A DNA stretch of 64,000 nucleotides. It comes from Thereva unica. Taxonomy: Eukaryota > Arthropoda > Insecta > Diptera > Therevidae. This document shows, one piece after another, positions 11,706 through 21,600 of the stretch (the stretch's first letter is position 1; every line of letters begins with the position of its first letter). A program made the translations under genes and the position numbers. Below the pieces are notes generated by a model, which was not told the origin of the DNA, searched no databases, and worked only from the letters and a program-made list of their open reading frames with translations. The stretch spans positions 54,909-118,908 of the forward strand of contig CATLJY010000847.1 in NCBI GenBank assembly GCA_949987705.1. Reading direction: 5' to 3'.

Positions 11706-11795
11706 ATAAATGTAAATGTAAATCAAATGTAAATGTGAATGTGAATGTGAATGTGAATGTAAATGTAAATGTAAATGTAAATAGAAATAGAAATA
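11706..11795. repeat. hexanucleotide minisatellite (AATGTA/AATGTG)n
   Basis: About fourteen tandem 6-bp units of TAAATG/TGAATG type, decaying into AGAAAT units. Confidence 0.9.
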
Positions 11796-11828
11796 ATCTG
11801 AATGTGTATTGAAATCGAATAAAATATT

Positions 11829-12846
11829 TTAACATCCTCCCGCCGCAGTCCCTGTCTCCACCTCTAGCGGGAATAAGTGCTGAACAGATCGACGCGTAGT
11901 CACCCCGTTATGAAATTTAGCTTCGCAAGCACGAACCCTTCCATCTCTTCCAGGAAAAACCTTTTGTACACGGGCTAGTTTCCAAAACAATCGTGGCACT
12001 GAAGAGTCGTGAACTATTACCACATTCCCCCCAGGCTGTAGGCCTTGAGAAAAAGAAGGATGATTGTGATGAGCGGATCTAAGCTGTTGAACATATTCCG
12101 CCCTGAATCGCTTAAAAAATTTATTTGCCAAACGAAAATGAGCTTGCAATTTTTGGCGCAAATTCCTTCCTGTAGGTGCAGCATCGTTTAAGGATAATGA
12201 AGCAGGAAAAGTTCCAAGTAGAAAATTGTTGGGCGTTAGCGGAGACAAGTCGACGGGATCTTCATTAATATAGGTTAGTGGTCGTGAATTGATGATAGAT
12301 TCAGCCTCTATCAGATAAGTTTGCAATTGATCGGACGTCAGCGTTAATCTTCCTATAGATGATTTCAAAGTATCCTTCACGTTCCTCACAAGCCTCTCCC
12401 AGAATCCGCCCCACCAAGCGGCACGCTCCACTATAAACCTCCGTGATACTCCCATACTGCTGGCATAATTTTGTAAATTCTCGGAGTGAATTATAGTGTT
12501 TAATTCTCGAAATTGCAAAACAGCACGTTTGAAGGTTTTAGCGTTATCAGAAAGAACTAGCTTAGGTATACTACGCCTAGCGAAAAATCGTTTGAAAGCT
12601 AGTATGCAAGACTCAGTAGTCATATCTTCAACCAGCTCCAAATGTACGGCTCGAACAACAGCACAAGTTAATAGTAAGATGTAAACCTTTTTCGTACAAT
12701 TATCACCCTTCGATCGCCATACGTATAAAGGGCCCGCGAAATCGACACCTGTTGTCTCAAAAGGCCGAGAAGCTGCTAGTCGTTCCTTCGGTAAGGGAGC
12801 AAATGGCTTTACAGCAGCTTTTCATTTAAGACGCTTACATACGCAA
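11829..12846 (-). pseudogene. BEL/Pao integrase C-terminal fragment
   Basis: The minus-strand frame ends at 11829. It opens 5' at least to ~12841, although only 270 residues follow the first good Met at 12641. Upstream residues include TTGVDFAGPLYV with the first integrase Asp. LVLSDNAKTF supplies the second Asp, and ERAAWWGGFWERLVRNVK supplies the glutamate helix typical of BEL/Pao. The C-terminal region with FFKRFRAEYVQQLR and PRLFWKLARVQKVFPG matches the DUF5641-like tail of that family. One stop interrupts the N-terminal KRLK region. Everything upstream (gag, protease, RT) is missing, cut off by the element starting at 12848. The product would have inserted element cDNA into chromosomes. 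Confidence 0.85.
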
Positions 12847-12847
12847 C

Positions 12848-13440
12848 ATTTTTTTTTTATTTTTTATTTATTTATTTATTGACATCTTATGTACAAAGAC
12901 TAACAGTCTTAAATTATTGTACATTCATTATAAAGAGGTTATACAGTAATACAATACAAGGAAAAGTTAAGATATAAATACATAGCATGCAAGAGAAATT
13001 AGGAGAGAGAGAAAAATAAAACAAAAGAGAAAAAAAATATATAGGTATATATACATATATAAATTTAAAAAAAAGAAAAGTTAAAATAATTGACAAAAGA
13101 AACAGAAAATAAAAAAAGAATAATAAAAAAAAAGAATAAAGAATCCACAAACAAGATTAACTTTATTTTCCTATATTCATGCTCTTACAGCTCTATTAAC
13201 TAAAAGTTCGAAGAGACGCTTCTTGAAAATGCCCGCTGAATCGATACGTTGTAATTCAACCGAGTTCCATAGTAAAGCAACGAAGACAAAGAAAGAACGT
13301 TGTCCAATTAAGGGGGTCTTCTGCTTTCGCGCCCGGAATTTTAGTCTATTTTTGGAAATTAATTGTAAGGAAACTATACAAGATAATTGAAAAAAAAAAA
13401 TTTTATTATTTTTGTACATGTTTAAACTTGAAAAATGACA
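12848..13440 (-). mobile_element. 3' end of a Jockey/CR1-group non-LTR retrotransposon
   Basis: On the minus strand an ORF (13419-13177) carries the typical C-terminal end of these RT proteins, with GQRSFFVFVALLWNSVELQ and IFKKRLFELLV. About 330 bp of 3' untranslated sequence follows and ends in an ATAAATAAATAAATA tail plus A-run at 12848-12880. It is inserted against the broken BEL/Pao integrase. Confidence 0.75.
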
Positions 13441-13515
13441 AATGCTTTATGTGTGTGGTGAATCCTGCGCCTTTGTGAAGTGGTCAAACTAATACTGACG
13501 AAAGTGTCCGAGTAA

Positions 13516-15216
13516 ACTTTGTGGTATGACTTCTACAAGTAATTTTCATCGGATCTGACTAATTTTTTTTTAACTTCTTCATAAAACACTTCTCTATGCT
13601 TCTCCGAGTACGATTTTTTTTATTTTTAAAATTTTTCAAATTATACGGTTTTTTGTGAAAAGTTGTATTTTCAACCACGTTTTTTGACCTGTTGAGGGTC
13701 ATAAAAATTGAACAAAACAAAATTTCAAAAATCGTACTCGGAGAGGCATAGAGAAGTGTTTTATGAAGAAGTTAAAAAAAAAAGACGGGAAGTGCCATGG
13801 CTTCTCGATGGCGCAGTAGACATGAATATGTCTTATCCCTGGGGTCTATTTGTTTCTTGTTCTTATTGGAAATCACCTTCTTGTTCTTATTGGAAAGAAC
13901 CCCTGGAGGGGGTCGAAAGGAATGCACACAACAATATATATCTGGCTCGCTTCAATACATACCCTACAACCACCTTATCCTTTTCCACAATGTAACAGAA
14001 TACAAACACACGAAACGAAATCGTTCAAAATAAAAAAATTGTGCTTTTGCAAAAATTCTAAACGCGCCGCGGCCGCACCACACTCAATCCGCAAACTGCG
14101 TAGTAAGAAAATTCCCTGATATCGATTCTAATTCCGCCCCGCTTCGAAAACACAAAAATATCGCGCGACGGACGACTCAAGCACACCTTTTCTAATGGGG
14201 CCCATCCACAGGCCAACTAGTTGTCCTAACTGAGTTGTGTTGTCACTGAATCGCATCGTGTGTGGGGCAGTTGGCAAACTGATTTGACAGTTGGGGTTTC
14301 AGTTGGGATAAATCAAAATCTTTTAATTTTATGAGGGCGGGGTTTAGAGTTTGGGCAACTAGTCGCACTGTGTGTATTGCAGTTTGACAAACTACTTGGA
14401 TGAATTAAGCCTGAATTCGAAGATATATTTTTTTGCAAGTTTATTTTGCATTATTTTTAATTTAAATTATGAAAGTTCACATATTATTAAATTATTTTCA
14501 TAATTTATACTTTTAGAATTTAATTTATATTTTGAAAAATATAAATATTCATATTAATAATTAAAAACAATTATAATTAATCTAAAAAATCATCTCTCTC
14601 CAATTTTTATTATTATAAAACTTAGTCGCGGGTTTTCTACAATTTCATTTAACTTTCAAATGGCCTATAAAATATCGAATTGACAGTTGAAATATCAACT
14701 CAGTTGAAGCGTTTGTGGCAAAACAACAACTTTTTACGCAACTCAGTTTGGACAACTAGTTGGATGGGCCCCATAAGCTGTTTAAAAAATCTCACACAAA
14801 GTAAAAAATCCTGGACACTTTTTCTCACTCTTGGAACAAGAACTCGCAGCGATTGAACAAAAAAAAGCTGCTATGATATTGGACGCAAAAAAGCTGCTAG
14901 CATAGCTTCTTGTTAATGTATGTGCTCGAAACAGTCATTTTGGCAAAACGACAAATATTCATGTCAAAAGAAATGTCTCGAAAATTTTCTAACCTTAAGA
15001 AAGCTTTCGATAATATTTTCACCTAAAAATATGCAGAATTAAATATTTTAATTTGCTTCTAAAATTTATCCTAAAAGTATGCCAAACAGTAATGAGTCAT
15101 GGTAACGATTTTCGTCTCCGCACATTCTTTCAAATAGACCCCAGGGATAAGACATATTCATGTCAAAAATTAGTCAGATCCGATGAAAATAACTTGTAGA
15201 AGTCATACCACAAAGT
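13516..15216. mobile_element. foldback element with split hairpin
   Basis: Outer arms 13516-13570 and 15165-15216 are inverted copies (ACTTTGTGGTATGACTTCTA...). A second inverted pair, 13818-13852 against 15131-15162, contains GTCTTATCCCTGGGGTCTAT. A third pair, 13570-13616 against 13730-13786, forms a local hairpin around CCGAGTACGATTTTT. Three overlapping short frames at 13708-14119 are not convincing genes. A MITE at 14196-14773 is nested inside. Confidence 0.65.
14196..14773. mobile_element. 578-bp MITE with TAA target duplication
   Basis: The ends are TGGGGCCCATCC(ACAGG)CCAACTAGTTG and its inverse, flanked by TAA at 14193-14195 and 14774-14776. The interior is AT-rich and noncoding, with internal CAGTTGG repeats. 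The TWA duplication fits a PIF/Harbinger-type MITE, although the terminal sequence differs from the two MITEs at 9.1 and 10.7 kb. Confidence 0.75.
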
Positions 15217-15255
15217 ATAAAAAAGGTGATTTTCGGGAAAATGCGTTTAATACCT

Positions 15256-15759
15256 GGAACACAATGCTCACCATAAGCCGTAGGCTATAAAAATTTTCGT
15301 TGACAAATAATAGATACTATGTATCTCTCTAGGAACGAACAAAATGAAACTATCGGCGAAGTGACCATAACTACGACCATAAAAATTAGAACCAATTTCT
15401 ATTTTTTGGTTGACGCTTACAGTTCTACCAAATCATACATACAAAAAAACACCGCTGTCAACAAATAAAACGTTATTATTTTGACAAAAAAGTGCCTTTT
15501 TGACAAATTTTGTTGTGTCTGAGGGTGCTTGATTTTAAAAATAACAAAAATACACGTTTTGCATTCTTTTTTTCTCATAATTTGTTTAAATTAGTTTGAA
15601 TTTAAGTTTGAAACTCATTTGACAGAAAAAATTTTTTTTCCAACGCCTACGGTATCGCTTTGCTCTATTATAATTTTAGTTTTACGATTGACAGCGATGG
15701 CATAATTTGAGAGCGATAGAGCTTTTATAGCCCACGGCTCAAGGCGAGCATTGTGTTCC
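15256..15759. mobile_element. 504-bp inverted-repeat element
   Basis: GGAACACAATGCTC(ACC)ATAAGCC near 15256 is mirrored by GGCTCAAGGCGAGCATTGTGTTCC ending 15759. The repeats extend ~37 bp into GGCTATAAAA/TTTTATAGCC. No clear target duplication was found. The interior is noncoding. Confidence 0.6.
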
Positions 15760-15769
15760 TGCTATAAAG

Positions 15770-17963
15770 ATAAAGCGCTACGCGGAAATGCTCGAAACGG
15801 CTGGAGGCGGCTATGTTTCCGACTTCGAAAACCCAAGAAGGAATGTGTTTTTCACGAAACCGTTTATAAGACGTATTCCTTATATCCTCTATATTAAAAG
15901 AATGCAAAAAAATCGATTTTTTCAATCCGCGTAAGCAGAAGACCCGCTTAAAGTGCGAAAACGCGGAATAATCAAATTTTTATTTCTAAGTGACTGTGAA
16001 AGCTGCACGAACTGGTTGAGGTAAAGCCTAAATTCACGGTAAATGTTAATGGAGCTACCTAAAACGGAATTTTAATAAGGTGATATATGATCAAATCGGC
16101 GTAAGTTATATACAAAGCGCACGCAATCATTAAAGGCTACATCGAGCTTTCTCACACAAGACGAGTCTAAAGACGGAAAAATGGATAGACCATGCATTGG
16201 ATGAGGACAGACCTTTTGAGCAAACCACAGTGGTACCTAAGTTTTGACAGAAGGCCATAAATTTTGCCAATAATGAAAGTGATGTGGTCGCAGCAGGTCA
16301 TACTGCTACTCAGAACAACTCCTAGATTTTTTACTTTTTCGACGGAAGTGAGGGGAACACCATTCAAAACGATATCTGGCGGAGTAGGACGAGAGATGGG
16401 AGTGTGAGAGAAATGAGGAGTGGGTGAACAAAACGGCACATGTCCAGTTTTGCAAATTGTTCAGAAATCGCAAAAAACTGTTTCTGCCTCTGAACTGATC
16501 ACATTAACTATTTATGAGTATGGTAGGTTGTGCTACTATTTGAACTCATTCAGACGGAAAAAAAAAATTTTAAATATGTTTAATACTTTAAGAGAAAAAA
16601 TTAAAACAAAAATGGACATGTGCCCTTTTGCAGGGACACAACTGGACATGTCCCGTTTTGTTAAACCCTTGAATGGACATTGCAGGAACCCAACTAGACA
16701 TGTTTTTTTTTTGTTTTTAGCCTTTTGGGGAGCTCCCTGGCCCCCTTAGAGGCAAGGGGGATTTTTCTGGTATTTTTTCCTAATGATAGGGACTGTTACG
16801 CAAATTTTAAGGGGTCATATTGCCCCCTACGGCTTGTTTTTGGGCCGTGGGAGGCAAAAGTGAGGTAAATTTTAGTGCATTTTTAGTGCATTTTATGATG
16901 CACATACAAATCGATGTAATTAGAGCCCCAGGTGAGGTGCAATGAACTTCCATTGTTGATTAAAAACTTTTTTGTATGAAATACGTGTCCTTTTGAAAAT
17001 CCACATTAACGAATGGTTAAAAAATATGAATATTCGTAGGACATGTGCCTTTCTGCAGGGAAACCGTTACTTTTCTAACAAAAAAATATTACATGAAAGT
17101 GATTTTTGAAGTGTCTGAGATTGAAATTATTTGCAGTTTAGTGTAATGAACACGATTCCGTCAAAACACTGAAAACGGCCAACCATGGACATGTTCGCCC
17201 ACTCCTCAAATATATACAACGGGACTTCGATAGATTTAATTGAAGTAGGTTCAACGTCGACCAGCGCGAAATGCGGCGTAAATCTGCCGAAATCTTCTCA
17301 ACAGAAGAAACGATTTGGCTTTTTGGTGCAGATATATAAAGTTGAACATCATCAGCGTACATGTGGATCTTGGAGTCTATTACCACCAGGAAGATCATTA
17401 ATAAAAATGCTGGACAGAAGTGGTCCGAGAATGGAACCTTGAGGGACTCCCGAGCTAAGTTGGGCAATTGAAGAACTGCAGGCACCGAGTTTAACTTGTT
17501 GAGATCGGTGCGTTAAGAAGCTATGCAGAAGTTTAAGGGCTGTTTGAGAAAAGTGGGCTTGTGAAGAGAGTTTTTGCAGAAGCAAAATGTGATTAACGCT
17601 ATCGAAGGCTTTTGAGAAATCAAGCAACAATAGACAGCACACGTGATGCTTATAAAGAGAGGCACGAATATTATTCGTGACTTTAAGGAGAGCATTTTCG
17701 CAGCTGTGGTATTTGCGGAACCCAGATTGCCACGCATTTATAAAACGAAGTCGTTCGCCATATTCAAGTATTTGGATGGATAACATCTTTTCCAGCACTT
17801 TTGCTAAGAATGGGAGTATACTAATGGGTCGATAGTCAGAGGGGCTAACAGGAGAGGGACACTTGGGAATGGGTGTAATTAAAGCGTGTTTCCAACACTT
17901 AGGGAACTTTGATTCCGTAATACAGAAGTTGAATAAGTGAGTCAGAATAGACAGTAAGCAAGA
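15770..17963 (-). pseudogene. Jockey-type RT, 3' half (continues at 36105-37270)
   Basis: The minus strand encodes RT blocks PIPKCPSPVSPSDYRPISIL, WQSGFRKYHSCENALL, LLDFSKAFDSVNH, SSGVPQGSILGPLLSSIFIND and, after a frameshift, HMYADDVQLY near 17340. The thumb (IVLNGVPLTSVEKVKNLGVV) follows at 16167-16422. A decayed C-terminal region (AFNDCVRFVYNLRRFDHIS, in shifting frames) runs to about 15880. An insertion occupies 16418-17207. The 5' portion of the same gene lies 18 kb away at 36105-37270, because a Ty3/gypsy element and everything nested in it separates the halves. Many frameshifts and the insertion make it inactive. Confidence 0.8.
16418..17207. mobile_element. insertion inside Jockey RT with 16-bp inverted ends
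   Basis: GAGGAGTGGGTGAACA at 16418 and its inverse TGTTCGCCCACTCCTC at 17192 bracket noncoding sequence. GGACATGTGCC/GGACATGTCCC motifs recur inside near 16434, 16615, 16645 and 17040, adjoining CGTTTTGTT blocks. It divides the YADD half of the RT from the thumb. Class unknown. Confidence 0.5.
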
Positions 17964-18640
17964 TAGTGTGGCAACAACAAATAAATAAAATAATAAATGG
18001 TTGATCCATGAAATACTCCAAAAATCCATGGATAATCTCCTATACTATCAACATTGATAATGCATTGATAACGACAATGGATTCGATCGCTGCCGTTATC
18101 AATGCCCATTTCTCTCCTATCAAGTTCCATAAGTTCAGTTGGAATTAACTTGTTGCCGCCACAGCACGAACCTTCTTGCGAAGTTTAAATCACAATTAGT
18201 AAATACAATTATTTCTTTGGAACAAAATTTATAATTTATATTATATAGTTTTTAGGCATAAACATAACATACCAAATCTACCACAATATTACATACATAT
18301 AATTATATACTCAAATAACTGTGAGCATCTCGGGAAAGCAACGGCAGAAAACAATACAAAGGTTTATAAGATCCGCAAAATACAAAAAATATATAAAAAA
18401 CGAGAGTAATTAGAAACGTAAGATTATTTGAACTTTTCTTTTAATTATTCGGTTACAAATAATTTAATAATATAATTTAAACAATTAAATTAAACACGAA
18501 TTTAAATAATGTGCTAAATGTCAAGCCAGAGATTTTAAAAAATAAAAAATATATATTTAAACTATACTAATAAAGTTTCACCGATCACGGGCGCGTGCGT
18601 ACATAAATTGGAGCAACATTATAATTAGTAAAGTGTAAAG
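17964..18640 (+). repeat. putative 5' LTR of CsRn1-like element
   Basis: It shares two ordered anchors with the 3' LTR: TGTGGCAA near its start, and a 34-bp block TTGCCGCCACAGCACGAACC + TTCTTGCGAAG at about 18153-18186. Elsewhere the two are diverged or carry insertions. The right boundary is uncertain; a shared AATAAAGTTT near 18570 suggests it ends soon after. Sequence to 18768 is leader without ORF. Confidence 0.5.
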
Positions 18641-18768
18641 TTTTCATTTATTTTCTGTTTTTATTCCTCCCACCTCAATCATTAGATAATTTATTAAGTC
18701 AGATAACAAAAGCCTGAAGTTAGTGATCTGAGTAAAATTTCTGCAATAAGAATCCACAATCCATCAAC

Positions 18769-19300
18769 ATGCCGATAACAGGCGACAACGACAGTCTCAT
18801 AACTCTCAAAACAGACCAAGTTAAGCAATCTGTACCCGGTAGTAGTTCCAATTCAAATGTCAACAACCAGAATGAAAACAGTTTATCCCCTTATGCAGCA
18901 ACACTAAAAATACCGCCATTCTGGCATAATCGTCCGGACTTATGGTTTCTTCAGGTAGAGACCCAATTTAGGGTAAAAAAGATAACGGTGCAAGACACCA
19001 AGTATGACTACCTAGTTTCATCTCTGCCCTCAGATACCATGGAGATAGTAGCGGATGCTCTCCTTAACCCGCCCCCAACGGATAAATATGATCGTTTAAA
19101 AGCCCTATTGTTAGCTAGAAGTCAAGATTCGGAAGAACGCCGGCTCGACTCTTTACTACATAAAATTGAAATGGGAGATTCCAAGCCATCGGAATTGTAT
19201 CGCCGAATGGAATCACTTGCGGGTGGAAATAGCTTAATTAATAAAAACCCGCTCAGTAAGCTTTGGATAAACAAATTACCAGGTCCAATGCAAACAGGTC
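18769..19300 (+). pseudogene. CsRn1-like gag, 5' part
   Basis: ATG at 18769 opens a frame with LKIPPFWHNRPDLWFLQVET and later PPTDKYDRLKALLLARSQDS, SEERRLDSLLHKIEMGDSKP and YRRMESLAG, the capsid pattern of this Ty3/gypsy group. At 19300 it is broken by the insertion of a non-LTR element. The next codons resume at 31906 in the same frame (QTG followed by LIALENYRTQEE), so the insertion is clean. Gag would form the virus-like particle in the cytoplasm. Confidence 0.85.
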
Positions 19301-19446
19301 AAATGTTCGGACGTGTGCTGATCCGGTCCGTAAAACACGCCGCGTTAAAAAAAATAAAATAAAATCCAAATTTTTTTTTTTTGTGTGAAAGTGAAAAAAT
19401 CAAAATCAACGTCCACAAAAAAAAAACAACATAAAAGAAATATACG

Positions 19447-19450
19447 CGCG
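19447..19450 (+). other. target-site duplication CGCG (left) of errantivirus-like element
   Basis: CGCG directly precedes the first base of the left LTR, and the same four bases (28613-28616) follow the right LTR. A 4-bp duplication is normal for Ty3/gypsy integrases. Confidence 0.85.
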
Positions 19451-19828
19451 AGTTACATATTCCTTACATATTCTACATATAATAAATTTGCACATCCCAC
19501 TAAATATTCTGCTGATAGATCATTTTCTCACCAGTTCTATGTCTAGATCATTTCCTTTAAGATTTTCAGAATTAAAGTAATTTGATATGATATTAAGACA
19601 GCACTAACAGATAGCCATTAAGTAAGCATTTTATTAGCATGGCATTTTTACCTTGACGATCACTTGGATCCAAAAGGAGATTCACTCTAGTTTTGACTCT
19701 TAACCATGTCGGTTCGTTAATTAATATTTCGATTGTTTTTAATAAAGATTTTGTAATAATTATAAATTGAAGTAAAGTGTTTGATTTAATATATTTTTTT
19801 TTGTTTCCACGCATATGGAAACTTAACT
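19451..19828 (+). repeat. 5' LTR of errantivirus-like element
   Basis: 378 bp starting AGTTACAT and ending CTTAACT (short inverted AGTTA/TAACT ends). By eye it matches 28235-28612 base for base. AATAAAG near 19742 could serve polyadenylation. No TATA box is obvious. Confidence 0.93.
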
Positions 19829-19845
19829 GGCGCAGTCGGTAGGAT
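19828..19845 (+). promoter_or_regulatory. primer-binding site, tRNA-Ser type
   Basis: TGGCGCAGTCGGTAGGAT abuts the left LTR, its first T being the last base of the LTR. This is the sequence known for the tRNA-Ser-primed insect errantiviruses. The untranslated leader continues to the gag start and holds no other gene. Confidence 0.85.
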
Positions 19846-20157
19846 GGGTGACGGTCCATCCTTGTAAAAATAAATTTTGTTCGGTTCGTTAGATAATTAG
19901 CACGCTCGAGTGAAGGTATATCATGCAAGTGTACTAAAACTGAAAAACAAATCAGTAATAAAGAAACAGTGTCGTGCATAAAACTTTGCCGCGTTGAAGT
20001 GATATCAACATTGTGACACGTTTTTTTCCCTGACGAACGCTCTACAAATCTACTAAGAGGAACAACAAGGAAACTGGATCGGAGGATTTTTATCATCGTA
20101 TCACCCATCTGAACAATGAAGGCATCATTTGCCTTGGGATTTATGTAAGTCCAAATA

Positions 20158-21600
20158 TTGAACATTTACTCTTTTTATTTTTATTCCTTAATGCCTAGTC
20201 CTAAGTCAAATAAGCCTAAACCAAAACCCTATTCAAAACTAAGAAGATTGTTTACTAGTCTGGAATCAATACCAGAATCGATTAACAAAAGTGAAAGTGA
20301 TATTGTGCCAAGAAATAATAGTGTGCCTAATTCCACGCAAGAAAAAAGTAACGATAATACGGAAAATTTAATTAATTACGATAGTGAACCCGGTACTTCT
20401 CAATCTCAATCTCAATTACATCAATACTTTAAAATGACCACTAATCAAGTACCTCAATTGATCATGTCCCCGAGTGACGTATTCAATTCTCTTCGCATCC
20501 CTGATGCTATTAAGGATTTGCCTCGTTTTGACGGCAACTCTAGGTTGTTATATGAATTTGTTAATAACGTGGAAGAAATTCTGAAATATACTAAAGAAGT
20601 AGACGGTACATCCTATTCCCAGATATTATTAAGGGCCATTCGTAACAAAATTGAGGGACCCGCGAACGAAGTGCTAAATATGTATGGCACCGCGCTAAAT
20701 TGGGAACATATTAAAAATAACTTAATATTGCATTACTCCGACAAAAGAAGCGAAACCTCGCTAATAAGAGACCTCCATTGTTTAAGGCAAGCAAATAAAC
20801 CCATACAAGAATATTATAGCCAAATAATAGAAATTCAGGCTGCCCTGAATAACAATATTTTAATTCATGAAAGTGATTCAAATGTTATCCTAGCGAAAAG
20901 AAATTTATACTCTGAAATGTGTCTCAACTCATTCCTTACCGGTTTAAGAGAACCTCTTGGCTCTACAATAAGAGCAATGAGACCCGATTCTTTACCTGTC
21001 GCGTTATCGTATTGTATAAAAGAGCAAAATATTGCCTACATGAGATATGATTTCAATTCCAACCAAAAATCTCAGTTGCACAAGAAACCTGCAAAACCGA
21101 TGATTTTTCACACACCTCGCTATCAAAATACTTTTAATAACTCGCCACACTTCCCATCACAACAAAGACCACAATCTAATTTCCAGAATCCGTCAAGAAT
21201 ATCCGCCGGATACTCTCAGAATAGACCATTTCAAAACCAATTTACTAGATATAATAATGCATCCAATTTTACACCAAACCGAACACAAACAAATCAGACT
21301 AGATTACCCAAACCAGAACCAATGGACATCGGTTCAGGACAATCGAGATTCCGACAACCAACCGCCCATAGTTCTAGTAATTTCTCAAATACTAATAGAA
21401 ATTTACCAAAATATCATGTTGAGGAATTGTTTAATTTTAATCAAACAAATAATCCACATTGCCAACCGTGCGACTACCCTGAAACAATAACAAAGGGAAC
21501 ACGACAACAATTAGACGAATTTTATGATTATCCAACTGCAGAAGTTGACGATTCAGTAAATTTTCCCAACTCTGCCTCGGAAATCCAACAGGATACCTAG
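20158..21600 (+). CDS. gag: errantivirus-like Gag polyprotein
   Basis: 480 residues from 20158. The in-frame ATG at 20191 (MPSPKSNKPKPKPYSK) is an equally plausible start because the first 11 residues are hydrophobic and unlike a gag N terminus. The N-terminal third is basic and polar. Residues ~110-310 form a capsid-like helical region (FDGNSRLLYEFVNNVEEILK, then LNSFLTGLREPLG). The C-terminal part is Q/N/F-rich and includes KPEPMDIG, a phrase usual in insect errantivirus gag. No CCHC knuckle is visible, as is common in this group. It would assemble the particle and package RNA. The frame is intact to its stop at 21598-21600, and pol overlaps it in the -1 frame. Confidence 0.9.
   Translation: MNIYSFYFYSLMPSPKSNKPKPKPYSKLRRLFTSLESIPESINKSESDIVPRNNSVPNSTQEKSNDNTENLINYDSEPGTSQSQSQLHQYFKMTTNQVPQLIMSPSDVFNSLRIPDAIKDLPRFDGNSRLLYEFVNNVEEILKYTKEVDGTSYSQILLRAIRNKIEGPANEVLNMYGTALNWEHIKNNLILHYSDKRSETSLIRDLHCLRQANKPIQEYYSQIIEIQAALNNNILIHESDSNVILAKRNLYSEMCLNSFLTGLREPLGSTIRAMRPDSLPVALSYCIKEQNIAYMRYDFNSNQKSQLHKKPAKPMIFHTPRYQNTFNNSPHFPSQQRPQSNFQNPSRISAGYSQNRPFQNQFTRYNNASNFTPNRTQTNQTRLPKPEPMDIGSGQSRFRQPTAHSSSNFSNTNRNLPKYHVEELFNFNQTNNPHCQPCDYPETITKGTRQQLDEFYDYPTAEVDDSVNFPNSASEIQQDT

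Noticed and set aside
13708..14119. Three overlapping ORFs
   Set aside because: They lie in a foldback element, overlap in all three frames and show no family features.
17942..18130. Small minus-strand ORF of 62 codons
   Set aside because: It spans the junction of Jockey and the putative LTR and reads noncoding LTR sequence.
19593..20165. Minus-strand ORF of 190 codons across LTR and leader
   Set aside because: It covers the errantivirus LTR and primer site, part of it recurs in the other LTR at 28377-28598, and it has no domain signal.
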